From Streptomyces sp. NBC_01262 (lineage in GTDB: Bacteria > Actinomycetota > Actinomycetes > Streptomycetales > Streptomycetaceae), in contig NZ_CP108462.1 of NCBI RefSeq assembly GCF_036226365.1, forward strand, positions 7,782,501 to 7,846,500: DNA of 64,000 nucleotides. The letters run 5' to 3'. Made by a program: the position numbers and the translations under genes. The notes under the pieces are model-generated. The model saw only the letters and a program-made list of their open reading frames with translations, did not search any database and had not been told where the DNA came from. Shown piece by piece: positions 10,474 to 21,028 of the stretch (position 1 is the stretch's first letter; each line of letters begins with the position of its first letter).

Positions 10474-13428
10474 ATGAGACGCAGGGCAAGAGCGATACTC
10501 ACCGCGGGCGTACTGATGCTGGGCGGTGTCATGGCGGCGCCGGTCGCCCAGGCGGGCGCCGCGTCGTCCGGGGCCGACCCGGCCGCGGACGCGGTGAAGG
10601 TGTTCACCGCCGATGTGACCCGCGCGCAGATACCGCTTCTCCTCGCCGCAGGCCAGGACGGCGAGGAACTGGCCGAACAGCCGGCCGCAACGGGCACCGC
10701 CCACGTCGAGGTCTTCCTCACCGACGCCCAGGCGGGCGACCTGCGGAGCAAGGGCGTGACCCTCACCGAACGCCAGGTCTCCGCGAAGGCGCAGGCCCGC
10801 GTCGAGGCCGCCGGCGACGGCGTCTTCCGCCCGTACAGCGGCACCGGCGGCCTCAAGCAGGAGATCGTCGAGACCGGCCAGGCCCACCCGGACCTCACCA
10901 AGGTCGTCTCCATCGGCAAGACGGTCAACGGCCAGGACATCCTCGCCCTCAAGCTCACCAAGGGCGCGAAGAAGAGCAAGGACGGCGCCAAACCGTCCGT
11001 CCTGTACGCGTCCAACCAGCACGCCCGCGAGTGGATCACGCCCGAGATGACCCGGCGGCTGATGCACTACTACCTGGACAACTACGGCAAGGACAAACGG
11101 ATCACCAAGATCGTGGACTCCACCGAGCTGTGGTTCGTGATCAGCGCCAACCCCGACGGCTACGACTGGACGTTCAACCCCGACGGCGACCGCCTGTGGC
11201 GCAAGAACCTGCGGGACGTCAACGGCGACGGCAAGATCACCAGCGGCGACGGCGTCGACCTCAACCGCAACTTCGCCTACAAGTGGGGCTACGACGACGA
11301 GGGCTCGTCCCCCGACCCCGCCAGCGAGGTCTACCGCGGCTCCGCCCCCGCCTCCGAGCCCGAGACCAAGGCGCTCGACGGCCTCGAAAAGCGGATCGGC
11401 TTCGAGTACGGCATCAACTACCACTCCGCCGCGGAACTGCTCCTGTACGGCGTCGGCTGGCAGGTCGCCACCCCGACCCCCGACGACGTGCTCTACAAGT
11501 CGCTCGCCGGCACCCCCGGGAACTCGGCCATCCCCGGCTACTACCCGCAGGTCTCCTCCGAGCTGTACACCACCAACGGCGAGGCCGACGGCCACGCCGC
11601 CAACGTCAACGGGATCATGATGTTCACCCCGGAGATGAGCACCTGCCAGACGGCCTCGGCCATCGACCCCGACGACGCCTGGAAGCCCGGGGACTGCCAG
11701 TCCGGCTTCAACTTCCCCGATGACGAGAAGCTGATCCAGGACGAGTTCGCCAAGAACATCCCCTTCGCCCTCGCCGTCGCCGAAACCGCCGCCCACCCCG
11801 ACCAGCCCGTCTCCATCACCGGCACCCAGGCCCCGGACTTCACCGCGGACGCCTTCACCACCTCGTACGCCCGCGGCGCCGACCAGCAGGTCGCGGTCAC
11901 CGTCCGCAAGTCCGTCCGCGACAAGAAGCTCAACTACCGCGTCAACGGCGGCCGTACGCACACCACCGCCCTCAAGGCCTGGAAGGGCGGCGAGACCTAC
12001 GGCGGCAAGGACAACATCCGCTTCGACGCCTACCGCGCCAAGGTCAAGGGCGCCCGCCCCGGTGACACCGTCAAGGTCTGGTTCACCGGCCGTACGAAGG
12101 CCGGAAAGCCCACCACCGGCGCGGCCTTCACCTACACCGTGGCCCCGCGTGCCAAGGCGGACACCCTGGTGCTGGCCGAGGAGGGCGCCGGGGCCCCGAA
12201 CGCCCAGAGCTATGTCGACGCCCTGAAGGCCAACGGCCGCAGCGCCGTCGTCTGGGACGTCGCCGCGCAGGGCGCCCCGTCCGCGCTCGGCGTCCTCAGC
12301 CACTTCCGTACCGTCGTCCACTACCTCGGCGGGCAGGAGCCCGGCGGCCAGACCCAGCTGGCGATCCGCGACTTCCTCAACGAGGGCGGCAAGCTGATCG
12401 AGGCCGGGGAGGCGGCGGGCGGCTCCGCGGTCGTCGGACGCGCCCGGACCGACGACTTCAGCCAGTACTACCTGGGCGCGTACGACCGTTCGTCCTCGGC
12501 CGGCGCCACCGGCTTCACCGGCGAGGGAACCCTGGCCGGCTTCACCGGTCCGCTCTCCGGCGTCACCGGCAACCCGCTGGACAACACCGGCAACTACACG
12601 GTCACCTCCGACACCCTCCCCGCCGCCGACTACCCGCAGTTCGCCAGCGCCCAGGCGGGCCGCTACTCCGGGAGCGTCAACCCGTACGGCCCGTACGAAG
12701 GCCAGTGGATGGCCGCCGCCACCCACGCCGACGACGACTGGAAGCGGCTGAGCCGGACCGTCGACCTCACCGGCGTCGCCGCCGCCGACGCCCCCCAACT
12801 GCGGCTCGCCCTCAGCTGGGACACCGAGCCCGGCTACGACCACGCCGTACTGGAGGCCCACACCGCCGGCGCCGACGACTGGACCACCCTCCCCGAGGCC
12901 GGCGGCGCCACCGGCACAGCAGTCCCCGAGGACTGCGGGGCCGGCTTCTTCATCGGCGAACACCCCTTCCTCAGCCACTACCTCACCCTGGCCGACGGTG
13001 CCTGCACCGCCACCGGCACCACCGGCTCCTGGAACAGCCTCACCGGCTCCTCCGGCGGCTGGCAGCAGGTCGCCTTCGACCTGAGCGCCTACGCCGGCAA
13101 GACCGTCGAACTGTCCCTGAGCTACATCACCGACCCCGGCTCCGGTGGCCACGGCGTCTTCGCCGACAACACCTCGCTGGTCACCGCCGGCACCCCCCAG
13201 GAAACCGAGGGCTTCGAAACCTCCCTCGGCCCCTGGACCGTCCCCGGCCCCCCGCCCGGCAGCCCCGCCGTCGCGGGCGACTGGACCCGCTCCGGCGAGC
13301 TCTTCCAGTCCTACGCGGCCGTCACCACCCGTGACACCGTCCTCCTCGGCTTCGGGCTTGAGCAGGTGCCCGCAGCCGCCGATCGCACCGCTCTGATCGG
13401 CAAGGCCCTGGCGGCCCTGCGCCGTTGA
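10474..13428 (+). CDS. Secreted M14 zinc carboxypeptidase with C-terminal jelly-roll-like region
   Basis: The 984-residue protein has a Sec signal peptide (RRRARAILTAGVLMLGGVMA, cleavage near AQA-GA at about 28). The M14 domain follows, with zinc ligands His183 and Glu186 (NQHAREW) and His317 (NYHSAAE), the NPDGYDWT and DLNRNFAYKW substrate-binding segments, and the catalytic Glu387 (FTPEMST). An EF-hand-like loop (DVNGDGKITSGDGVDLN, 248-264) interrupts the domain. After about residue 430 comes a long region resembling immune inhibitor A-type peptidases (ATHADDDWKRLSRTVDL and GYDHAVLEAH), probably carbohydrate-binding-like beta sandwiches. It probably trims exported peptides. The ATG at 10474 is preceded by AAGGGGGA. 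A 16-bp-arm hairpin follows. Confidence 0.9.
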   Translation: MRRRARAILTAGVLMLGGVMAAPVAQAGAASSGADPAADAVKVFTADVTRAQIPLLLAAGQDGEELAEQPAATGTAHVEVFLTDAQAGDLRSKGVTLTERQVSAKAQARVEAAGDGVFRPYSGTGGLKQEIVETGQAHPDLTKVVSIGKTVNGQDILALKLTKGAKKSKDGAKPSVLYASNQHAREWITPEMTRRLMHYYLDNYGKDKRITKIVDSTELWFVISANPDGYDWTFNPDGDRLWRKNLRDVNGDGKITSGDGVDLNRNFAYKWGYDDEGSSPDPASEVYRGSAPASEPETKALDGLEKRIGFEYGINYHSAAELLLYGVGWQVATPTPDDVLYKSLAGTPGNSAIPGYYPQVSSELYTTNGEADGHAANVNGIMMFTPEMSTCQTASAIDPDDAWKPGDCQSGFNFPDDEKLIQDEFAKNIPFALAVAETAAHPDQPVSITGTQAPDFTADAFTTSYARGADQQVAVTVRKSVRDKKLNYRVNGGRTHTTALKAWKGGETYGGKDNIRFDAYRAKVKGARPGDTVKVWFTGRTKAGKPTTGAAFTYTVAPRAKADTLVLAEEGAGAPNAQSYVDALKANGRSAVVWDVAAQGAPSALGVLSHFRTVVHYLGGQEPGGQTQLAIRDFLNEGGKLIEAGEAAGGSAVVGRARTDDFSQYYLGAYDRSSSAGATGFTGEGTLAGFTGPLSGVTGNPLDNTGNYTVTSDTLPAADYPQFASAQAGRYSGSVNPYGPYEGQWMAAATHADDDWKRLSRTVDLTGVAAADAPQLRLALSWDTEPGYDHAVLEAHTAGADDWTTLPEAGGATGTAVPEDCGAGFFIGEHPFLSHYLTLADGACTATGTTGSWNSLTGSSGGWQQVAFDLSAYAGKTVELSLSYITDPGSGGHGVFADNTSLVTAGTPQETEGFETSLGPWTVPGPPPGSPAVAGDWTRSGELFQSYAAVTTRDTVLLGFGLEQVPAAADRTALIGKALAALRR

Positions 13429-13461
13429 GCGAGTGCTGACGGAGCGCTGACCGAGTGCGGA

Positions 13462-13504
13462 CGCGGCGGCCCGTACCCCCTACCGGGCGGTACGGGCCGC
13501 CGCG
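13462..13504 (+). terminator. Hairpin after the carboxypeptidase
   Basis: Perfect 16-bp arms (CGCGGCGGCCCGTACC and complement) surround an 11-base loop, 33 bases after the carboxypeptidase stop and before the gap promoter region. No T-tract. Confidence 0.7.
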
Positions 13505-13550
13505 CCGTGGAACGGCCCGGCGGGATGTCACTGAGGGGTCCCGGGCGAGG

Positions 13551-14639
<1,089 letters not shown>

Positions 14640-14663
14640 GCAACGCGCAGCACGATGTGATGA

Positions 14664-14703
14664 GGACAGGGTCCGGACGACGAAACTCGTCCGGGCCCTG
14701 TCC
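14664..14703 (+). terminator. Hairpin between gap and pgk
   Basis: A 17-bp stem (GGACAGGGTCCGGACGA with TCGTCCGGGCCCTGTCC, one G-T pair) encloses loop CGAAAC and ends 19 bases before the pgk start. It may partly terminate gap transcripts, setting a high gap to low pgk-tpiA ratio, or stabilise the gap mRNA. Confidence 0.65.
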
Positions 14704-14722
14704 CATGACCTAGGAGCCATGG

Positions 14723-15925
14723 ATGAAGACGATCGAAGACCTCGACGTGTCCGGCAAGCGGGTGTTCGTCCGCGCCGACCTCAATGTGCCGCTGTCCGGC
14801 ACCACCATCACCGACGACGGCCGTATCCGCGCCGCCGTCCCGACCATCACCAAGCTCGTCGCCTCCGGCGCCAAGGTGATCGTCGCCTCGCACCTGGGCC
14901 GCCCCAAGGGCGCGCCCGACCCCCAGTTCTCGCTCGCCCCGGTCGCCACTCGTCTGGGTGAACTCCTGGGCCAGGACGTCGCCTTCGCCACCGACACCGT
15001 CGGTGACAGCGCGCGGTCCGCCGTCTCCGCGCTCGCCGCCGGCGGCGTCGTGCTCCTGGAGAACCTGCGCTTCAACGCGGGCGAGACCGCGAAGGACGAC
15101 GCCGAGCGCGGCGCCTTCGCCGACGAGCTGGCGGCGCTGGCGGACGCGTACGTGGGCGACGGCTTCGGCGCCGTGCACCGCAAGCACGCCTCCGTCTACG
15201 ACCTCCCGGCCCGCCTCCCGAATGCCGCGGGCGACCTGATCGCGACCGAGCTCGGGGTGCTGAGGAAGCTCACCGAGGAGGTGTCGCGCCCGTACGCGGT
15301 CGTGCTCGGCGGCTCGAAGGTCTCCGACAAGCTCGGGGTGATCGACCACCTGCTGGGCAAGGCCGACCGGATCCTGATCGGCGGCGGCATGATGTTCACC
15401 TTCCTCAAGGCCCTGGGCCACGAGGTGGGCGGCAGCCTGCTGCAGGAGGACCAGCTCCCGGCGGTCACGGAGTACCTGGAGCGGGCGAAGAAGCTGGGCG
15501 TGGAGTTCGTGCTCCCGGTCGACGTGGTCGCCACCGGCGGCTTCCCCGACCTGAAGAACCCGGTCGCGACCAGCCCGGTCACGGTCTCCGCCGAGGCCAT
15601 CCCCGGCGACCTGATGGGCCTGGACATCGGTCCGGAGTCCCGCAAGCTCTTCGCCTCCAAGCTCGCCGACGCGGCCACCGTCTTCTGGAACGGCCCGATG
15701 GGCGTCTTCGAGCACCCCGACTACGCCGAGGGCACCCGCGCGGTCGCCCAGGCGCTGATCGACAGCCCCGCGTTCACCGTGGTCGGCGGCGGCGACTCGG
15801 CCGCGGCCGTGCGCATCCTCGGCTTCGACGAAGCCGCCTTCGGTCACATCTCGACCGGTGGTGGCGCCAGCCTCGAATACCTGGAGGGCAAGACCCTCCC
15901 CGGCCTCGCCGCACTGGAGGACTGA
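14723..15925 (+). CDS. pgk: Phosphoglycerate kinase
   Basis: Pgk makes ATP from 1,3-bisphosphoglycerate. At 400 residues it has the standard two-domain length. Landmarks are [11 protein letters not shown], the substrate loop [39 protein letters not shown], and the C-terminal nucleotide loop [11 protein letters not shown] with [16 protein letters not shown]. The ATG at 14723 has AGGAG six bases upstream; an overlapping out-of-frame ATG four bases earlier is ignored. The tpiA gene follows after five bases. Confidence 0.97.
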   Translation: MKTIEDLDVSGKRVFVRADLNVPLSGTTITDDGRIRAAVPTITKLVASGAKVIVASHLGRPKGAPDPQFSLAPVATRLGELLGQDVAFATDTVGDSARSAVSALAAGGVVLLENLRFNAGETAKDDAERGAFADELAALADAYVGDGFGAVHRKHASVYDLPARLPNAAGDLIATELGVLRKLTEEVSRPYAVVLGGSKVSDKLGVIDHLLGKADRILIGGGMMFTFLKALGHEVGGSLLQEDQLPAVTEYLERAKKLGVEFVLPVDVVATGGFPDLKNPVATSPVTVSAEAIPGDLMGLDIGPESRKLFASKLADAATVFWNGPMGVFEHPDYAEGTRAVAQALIDSPAFTVVGGGDSAAAVRILGFDEAAFGHISTGGGASLEYLEGKTLPGLAALED

Positions 15926-15930
15926 CCCTC

Positions 15931-16704
15931 ATGACCCGTACCCCGCTCATGGCCGGCAACTGGAAGATGAACCTCAACCACCTTGAGGCCATCGCCCACA
16001 CCCAGAAGCTCGCCTTCGCGCTCACCGACAAGGACTACGACGCCGTAGAGGTCGCCGTCCTGCCGCCCTACACCGACCTGCGGTCCGTACAGACCCTGGT
16101 CGACGGCGACAAGCTGAAGATCAAGTACGGCGCCCAGGACCTCTCGGCGCACGACTCCGGCGCGTACACCGGCGAGATCTCCGGCTCGATGCTCGCCAAG
16201 CTCAAGTGCACCTACGTCGCCATCGGCCACTCCGAGCGCCGCCAGTACCACGGCGAGGACGAGCCGCTGATCAACGCCAAGGTCAAGGCCGCGTACAAGC
16301 ACGGCCTCACCCCGATCCTGTGCGTCGGTGAGGGCCTGGACGTCCGCAAGGCGGGCAACCAGGTCTCCCACACCCTCGCGCAGCTCGACGGTGCCCTGGC
16401 GGGCATCCCGGCCGCGCAGGCGGAGACCATCGTCGTCGCCTACGAGCCCGTCTGGGCCATCGGCACCGGCGAGGTCGCCACCCCCGAGGACGCCCAGGAG
16501 GTCTGCGGGGCGATCCGCGGCCGGCTGGCGGAGCTGTACAGCCAGGAGCTGGCGGACAAGGTGCGCATCCAGTACGGCGGCTCGGTCAAGGCCGGCAATG
16601 TCGCGGCGATCATGGCGCAGCCCGATGTCGACGGCGCCCTGGTGGGCGGCGCGGCGCTGGACGCCGAGGAGTTCGTCAAGATCGTCCGCTTCCGTGACCA
16701 GTAA
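15931..16704 (+). CDS. tpiA: Triosephosphate isomerase
   Basis: This enzyme interconverts dihydroxyacetone phosphate and glyceraldehyde-3-phosphate. The 257-residue protein shows LMAGNWKMN with the active-site Lys near the N-terminus, the catalytic His region AIGHSERR, the catalytic Glu in [13 protein letters not shown], and the phosphate loop YGGSVKAGN. Spacing of five bases to pgk implies cotranscription. Confidence 0.97.
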   Translation: MTRTPLMAGNWKMNLNHLEAIAHTQKLAFALTDKDYDAVEVAVLPPYTDLRSVQTLVDGDKLKIKYGAQDLSAHDSGAYTGEISGSMLAKLKCTYVAIGHSERRQYHGEDEPLINAKVKAAYKHGLTPILCVGEGLDVRKAGNQVSHTLAQLDGALAGIPAAQAETIVVAYEPVWAIGTGEVATPEDAQEVCGAIRGRLAELYSQELADKVRIQYGGSVKAGNVAAIMAQPDVDGALVGGAALDAEEFVKIVRFRDQ

Positions 16705-16740
16705 GTGACCTGGAAGTATCCGCACGCCTTCCGGGCGAAG

Positions 16741-16773
16741 TAGGCTGTCGGGGCCGGACCACCGTCCGGCCCC
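16741..16773 (+). promoter_or_regulatory. -10-like box and GC hairpin ahead of secG
   Basis: TAGGCT (16741-16746) fits a -10 element. Three bases later a perfect 10-bp stem (GGGGCCGGAC / GTCCGGCCCC, loop CACC, 16750-16773) begins. If TAGGCT is a secG promoter, the hairpin sits at the very 5' end of the secG leader. If not, it is the terminator of tpiA. Confidence 0.5.
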
Positions 16774-16818
16774 GCATCGTCGTGTCTGTGTCCTGTCACC
16801 GAGAGAGTTGGTCCTGCT

Positions 16819-17058
16819 GTGGTACTCGGGTTCTCCATCGCCCTCATCATCTTCAGCCTGCTGCTTCTGCTGCTCGTGCTGATGCACAAGGGCAAGGGCG
16901 GCGGCCTCTCCGACATGTTCGGCGGCGGCATGCAGTCCTCCGTCGGCGGCTCCTCGGTGGCCGAGCGCAACCTCGACCGGATCACGGTTGTGCTCGGTCT
17001 GATGTGGTTCGCGTGCATTGTCGTACTCGGCCTGCTGCTCAAGTTCAAGAATCACTGA
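16819..17058 (+). CDS. secG: Preprotein translocase subunit SecG
   Basis: SecG is the small accessory subunit of the SecYEG protein-export channel. The 79-residue protein has two membrane helices (about 3-22 and 55-74) separated by the family loop KGKGGGLSDMFGGG. The GTG at 16819 follows a purine-rich GAGAGAG. Position just after tpiA is the usual actinobacterial order. Confidence 0.95.
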   Translation: MVLGFSIALIIFSLLLLLLVLMHKGKGGGLSDMFGGGMQSSVGGSSVAERNLDRITVVLGLMWFACIVVLGLLLKFKNH

Positions 17059-17239
17059 CCCCGGGCTGACGCCGGGCCCGACTGCCCTGCCTTGATGGAG
17101 AACTGACGCTTCGTCGCCAACGCGGCTTATCATGTAACGGCGTCCTCGGGGGCCGGGTCGACGACCAGTCGCTGGACGGCGCGTAGGGTCTCCGTAAACT
17201 GGACGACCTCGCAGCACCATCACGCAGGGAGTTACGACC

Positions 17240-17575
17240 GTGGCAAGTGGCAACGCGATCCGTGGCAGTCGGGTCGGAGCGGGGCCGATGGGAGAGGCCG
17301 AGCGCGGCGAGTCCGCGCCTCGCCTCCGCATCTCCTTCTGGTGCTCGAACGGGCACGAGACCCAGCCGAGCTTCGCCAGCGACGCGCAGATCCCGGAAAC
17401 CTGGGACTGCCCGCGCTGCGGCTTCCCGGCCGGGCAGGACGAGGAGAACCCGCCGGCTCCGCCGCGCACAGAGCCGTACAAGACGCACCTCGCGTACGTA
17501 CGCGAGCGGCGCAGCGCGGCCGATGGCGAAGCGATTCTCGCGGAGGCGCTGGCGAAGCTCCGCGGCGAGATCTAA
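17240..17575 (+). CDS. rbpA: RNA polymerase-binding protein RbpA
   Basis: RbpA is an actinobacterial general transcription factor that binds the primary sigma factor and RNA polymerase and stabilises open complexes. The 111-residue protein starts MASGNAIRGSRVGAGPMGE, the conserved N-terminal tail. It continues with a zinc-binding core (WCSNGH then WDCPRCGF, two Cys-rich knuckles with His), a short basic linker and the C-terminal sigma-interacting helix. The GTG at 17240 has GGGAG upstream. I did not find a convincing SigR-type promoter before it. Confidence 0.96.
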   Translation: MASGNAIRGSRVGAGPMGEAERGESAPRLRISFWCSNGHETQPSFASDAQIPETWDCPRCGFPAGQDEENPPAPPRTEPYKTHLAYVRERRSAADGEAILAEALAKLRGEI

Positions 17576-17628
17576 AGCCCGCGGCGGCGCGCAGGCGCCG
17601 ATGCGACCGCAACCGTATGCTCGGACCT

Positions 17629-18624
17629 GTGGCCAGTGACACCGCACCGCTGGTGATCGGTATCGACGCCGGCGGCACCCGTACCCGCGCGTATCTCGCC
17701 GATGGCGACGGCATCGTCCTCGGTGAGGGCGCCGGCGGCCCCGGAAACGCTATGAGCGTGCCCCGGGGCGAACTCACCCGGCACCTGGTGGCCGCGATCA
17801 AGGCAGCGGTCCCGGCGGACCGGCGCGGGGCCGTACGGGCGGTCGTGGGCGGCTTCGCGGGCGGCGCGTCCGACGCGGGTCCCGAGGCCGGGTACGAGCT
17901 GGCCATGACCTGCCTGGACACCGCCCTCACCGCCAACGGCATCGCGGCCCGCTCGATCGAGGTACTCGGCGACATCGAGATCGCCTTCGCCTCCGCCGAC
18001 GGCACGCCCACCGACGGCCTGGCGCTCGTCGCCGGTACGGGCGCGGTCGCGGCCCGCATCGAGAACCGCCGCCGGCTCTACCTCTCCGACGGCAACGGCT
18101 GGCTCCTCGGCGACGGCGGCAGCGGCTTCTGGATCGGCCGTGAGGTGGTCAGGGCGGCCCTGCGGGCCCTGGACGGCCGGGGACCCTGGACCTCGCTCGT
18201 CGAGGCCGTCATGGCGCACTACGTGGGCACCCCCGGCGGCCCCTACCTCGCCCGGGAACGCCCCAGCCGCCACGAGTGCGAGCTGCTCCGCCACCGCCTC
18301 GTCCCCCTCGCCTACGCCGAGCCCCCGGTCCGGCTCGCCCGGCTCAGCCCGCTGGCCGTCACGGCCGACGCCGACGGCGACGAGGTCGCCATGTCGCTGC
18401 TCGACGACGCCGCCGACGAGCTGGGCGCCACCGTCGCCGCCCTGGACCCCCGCGAGGACGAGCCGCTGGTGGCCGCCGGCGGCCTCCTCGGCCCGCACGG
18501 CCCGCTGCTCGGCCGGGTCACCGCGCGCGCCGAGGAAATGGGCCTGCGGGTGATGCCGGTCCACGAGGGGGGCGCGGGCGCGCTGGCACTGGCCAGGATG
18601 CGGCTGGTAAAGCATGACGCCTGA
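17629..18624 (+). CDS. BadF/BadG-family sugar kinase, probable N-acetylglucosamine kinase
   Basis: A 331-residue ASKHA-fold kinase. It shows the phosphate-1 loop VIGIDAGGTRTRAYLAD at the N-terminus, an internal GLALVAGTGAVA and GDGGSGFWIGREVVRAAL. These fit the BadF/BadG/BcrA/BcrD ATPase family, whose Streptomyces members next to glycolytic genes are usually annotated N-acetylglucosamine kinases; the substrate is inferred. The GTG at 17629 was chosen over the ATG at 17617 because TATGCT (17616-17621) lies exactly seven bases upstream, the layout of a leaderless transcript, and that -10 would overlap the ATG. Confidence 0.8.
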   Translation: MASDTAPLVIGIDAGGTRTRAYLADGDGIVLGEGAGGPGNAMSVPRGELTRHLVAAIKAAVPADRRGAVRAVVGGFAGGASDAGPEAGYELAMTCLDTALTANGIAARSIEVLGDIEIAFASADGTPTDGLALVAGTGAVAARIENRRRLYLSDGNGWLLGDGGSGFWIGREVVRAALRALDGRGPWTSLVEAVMAHYVGTPGGPYLARERPSRHECELLRHRLVPLAYAEPPVRLARLSPLAVTADADGDEVAMSLLDDAADELGATVAALDPREDEPLVAAGGLLGPHGPLLGRVTARAEEMGLRVMPVHEGGAGALALARMRLVKHDA

Positions 18625-18764
18625 CCACATGGCTCTTAACCACATGAGATGACCTCCCGGTGTACGTTTCCGCAAATCTCCCGCCCGAACGGCTGCTGCG
18701 CCCCTGTGCGTTCCGCGTCGACTAGCGTGGAACCCGCAGCGGAGGACAAGGAGAAAGTGGACTG

Positions 18765-20429
18765 ATGTCCGATACCAACGCGCTTGACCAGGGCAGGATC
18801 CGTCTCGACCAGCGGCCCGAGTGGCACGCGCTCGCCAAGCACCGCGAGGAGTTCGGGGATACGCATCTCCGCGAGCTCTTCGCCGCGGACCCGCAGCGTG
18901 CCGAGCGCTACACCCTCCAGGTCGGCGACCTCCACCTGGACTACTCCAAGCACCTCGTCACCGACGAGACCCTGCGCCTGCTGCGCGAACTCGCCGCGGC
19001 CGCCGGGGTCCCGGAGCTGCGGGACGCGATGTTCCGCGGCGACCGCATCAACGTCACCGAGGACCGCGCGGTACTCCACACCGCGCTGCGCGCCCCGCGC
19101 TCGGCCGTCATCGAGGCCGACGGCCACGATGTCGTCCCGGCCGTGCACCACGTGCTGACCAAGATGACGGTCTTCACCGACAAGATCCGTTCCGGCGACT
19201 GGCGCGGCCACACCGGCAAGCTCATCCGCAACATCGTCAACATCGGCATCGGCGGCTCCGACCTCGGCCCCGCCATGGCCTACGAGGTCCTGCGGCCGTA
19301 CAGCGCCCGCGACCTGACGTTCCGTTTCGTCTCCAACGTCGACGGCGCGGACCTGCACGAGGCGGTACGCGACCTCGACCCCGCCGAGACGCTCTTCATC
19401 ATCGCGTCCAAGACCTTCACCACCATCGAGACCATCACCAACGCCACCTCGGCGCGCGACTGGCTCCTCAGCGGCCTCGGCGCGGGCCAGGAGGCCGTCG
19501 CCAAGCACTTCGTCGCCCTGTCGACGAACGCCGAGAAGGTCGCCGAGTTCGGCATCGACACGGCCAACATGTTCGAGTTCTGGGACTGGGTCGGCGGTCG
19601 CTACTCCTACGACTCCGCCATCGGCCTCTCCCTCATGGTCGCCATCGGCCCCGACCACTTCCGCGAGATGCTCGCCGGCTTCCACCTCGTCGACGAGCAC
19701 TTCCGCACAGCCCCCGCCGAGGACAACGTCCCGCTGCTGCTGGGGCTGTTGGGCATCTGGTACGGCAACTTCCACGACGCCCAGTCGCACGCCGTCCTGC
19801 CCTACAGCCACTACCTGTCGAAGTTCACGGCCTACCTCCAGCAGCTCGACATGGAGTCCAACGGCAAGTACGTCGACCGTCACGGCAACCCCGTCGCCTG
19901 GCAGACCGGCCCCGTCGTCTGGGGCACCCCCGGCACCAACGGCCAGCACGCCTACTACCAGCTCCTCCACCAGGGCACGAAGCTCATCCCCGCCGACTTC
20001 ATCGGCTTCGCCGAGCCCGTACGCGAGCTCGGGCCCTTCCGCGACCACCACGACCTGCTCATGGCCAACTTCTTCGCCCAGACCCAGGCGCTCGCCTTCG
20101 GCAAGACCGCCGACGAAGTCCGCGCGGAGGGCGCCGCCGAGGCGCAGGTCCCGCACCGCACGTTCCTGGGCAACCACCCGACGACCACGATCCTCGCGTC
20201 CGAGCTCTCGCCGTCCGTGCTCGGCCAGCTCGTCGCTCTGTACGAGCACAAGGTCTTCGTCCAGGGCGCCGTCTGGGACATCGACTCCTTCGACCAGTGG
20301 GGTGTCGAGCTGGGGAAGGTGCTGGCGAAGCGGGTCGAGCCCGCGCTGACGGAGGGCGTCGACGTCCCCGGCCTCGACGCGTCCACCAGGGCGCTCGTCG
20401 CCAAGTACCGGTCCCTGCGGGGGCGCTGA
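18765..20429 (+). CDS. pgi: Glucose-6-phosphate isomerase
   Basis: Pgi interconverts glucose-6-phosphate and fructose-6-phosphate and so links glycolysis to the zwf-opcA-pgl genes that converge on it from the right. The 554-residue protein has the long (proteobacterial/actinobacterial) form with [13 protein letters not shown], the phosphate-binding [12 protein letters not shown], the signature [12 protein letters not shown] and the C-terminal [16 protein letters not shown] possible -10 (TAGCGT) lies about 40 bases upstream, with GGAGGACAAGGAG before the ATG. Confidence 0.97.
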   Translation: MSDTNALDQGRIRLDQRPEWHALAKHREEFGDTHLRELFAADPQRAERYTLQVGDLHLDYSKHLVTDETLRLLRELAAAAGVPELRDAMFRGDRINVTEDRAVLHTALRAPRSAVIEADGHDVVPAVHHVLTKMTVFTDKIRSGDWRGHTGKLIRNIVNIGIGGSDLGPAMAYEVLRPYSARDLTFRFVSNVDGADLHEAVRDLDPAETLFIIASKTFTTIETITNATSARDWLLSGLGAGQEAVAKHFVALSTNAEKVAEFGIDTANMFEFWDWVGGRYSYDSAIGLSLMVAIGPDHFREMLAGFHLVDEHFRTAPAEDNVPLLLGLLGIWYGNFHDAQSHAVLPYSHYLSKFTAYLQQLDMESNGKYVDRHGNPVAWQTGPVVWGTPGTNGQHAYYQLLHQGTKLIPADFIGFAEPVRELGPFRDHHDLLMANFFAQTQALAFGKTADEVRAEGAAEAQVPHRTFLGNHPTTTILASELSPSVLGQLVALYEHKVFVQGAVWDIDSFDQWGVELGKVLAKRVEPALTEGVDVPGLDASTRALVAKYRSLRGR

Positions 20430-20470
20430 GGGGTGCCGTTGCGGTGCCGCCATTCGTGGTCGAGGGTTCC

Positions 20471-20493
20471 GTCCTCAAGCGCCGGACGGGCTG
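20471..20493 (+). repeat. Dispersed intergenic repeat, copy 1
   Basis: Core GTCCTCAAGCGCCGGACGGG followed by CTG, 40 bases after pgi. Same family as the copies at 20722, 20972, 30686, 46457 and 50281. Confidence 0.75.
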
Positions 20494-20721
20494 GGTTGGC
20501 CGTGGGTCGGGGCCACCACCGGGGATCTCTCCTCGGCGCTCGCGACTCTGGTCGACCCGGTCCCTAACCGGGATCCTCGCTCGTCGCGCTGCGGGAGAAC
20601 CCCGGCATGTCCCCTCCCGGCCGGACGGGAAGTTCAGCCCGCCGGGCTCCCCCCGCTGTGGCTGCGGGTGGGTTTATTCCAGTCCGTCCGGCTTCCCCTT
20701 CGGCTGCGGAGGCGTTCATTT

Positions 20722-20744
20722 CAGCCCGTCCGGCGTTTGAGGAC
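20722..20744 (-). repeat. Dispersed intergenic repeat, copy 2
   Basis: The complement reads GTCCTCAAACGCCGGACGGG plus CTG. It is followed by a short hairpin (CGCCCGCAGGGCG), which also accompanies copy 4 at 30686. Confidence 0.75.
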
Positions 20745-20971
20745 ACGCCCGCAGGGCGTCCGGGGGTCCGGGGGCGCAGCCCCCGGCGGGTCCGGGCGGA
20801 GGCCGCCACGCGGCGCCAGCCGCTGATCGGATGCAGTGGGAAGGGGCGGGGTGGGGGAAACCCCCTCACCCCGCCGAGGCGCGGGCGGTGCCCACGGGCC
20901 GGCGGCCGGAGGCCGGCGCAGCGGCCCGAAGCAAGCGAAGCGCCCGCGAGGGACGCAGACAAGAGGGGTCC

Positions 20972-20994
20972 CAGCCCGTCCGGCGCTTGAGGAC
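20972..20994 (-). repeat. Dispersed intergenic repeat, copy 3
   Basis: The complement reads GTCCTCAAGCGCCGGACGGG plus CTG. It is followed by GGAACCGGCAG, a tail also seen after the 50-bp copies at 46457 and 50281. It lies 35 bases downstream of pgl on that gene's strand. Confidence 0.75.
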
Positions 20995-21028
20995 GGAACC
21001 GGCAGCCATGGCAAGCGGCACCGCAGTG

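Larger units (their letters stand above)
20430..21028. other. 599-base intergenic region of degenerate palindromic repeats
   Basis: No convincing gene lies between the convergent pgi and pgl. The region contains three copies of a dispersed repeat (20471-20493, 20722-20744, 20972-20994) and several further GC hairpins such as GGGGGCGCAGCCCCCGG near 20780. Open frames here on both strands are Arg/Pro/Gly-rich and look like by-products of base composition. The repeats may act as bidirectional terminators. Confidence 0.7.

Noticed and set aside
20430-21028. Several open frames of 60-130 codons between pgi and pgl
   Set aside because: They consist of repeat and hairpin sequence, are Arg/Pro/Gly-rich, and lack ribosome-binding sites.
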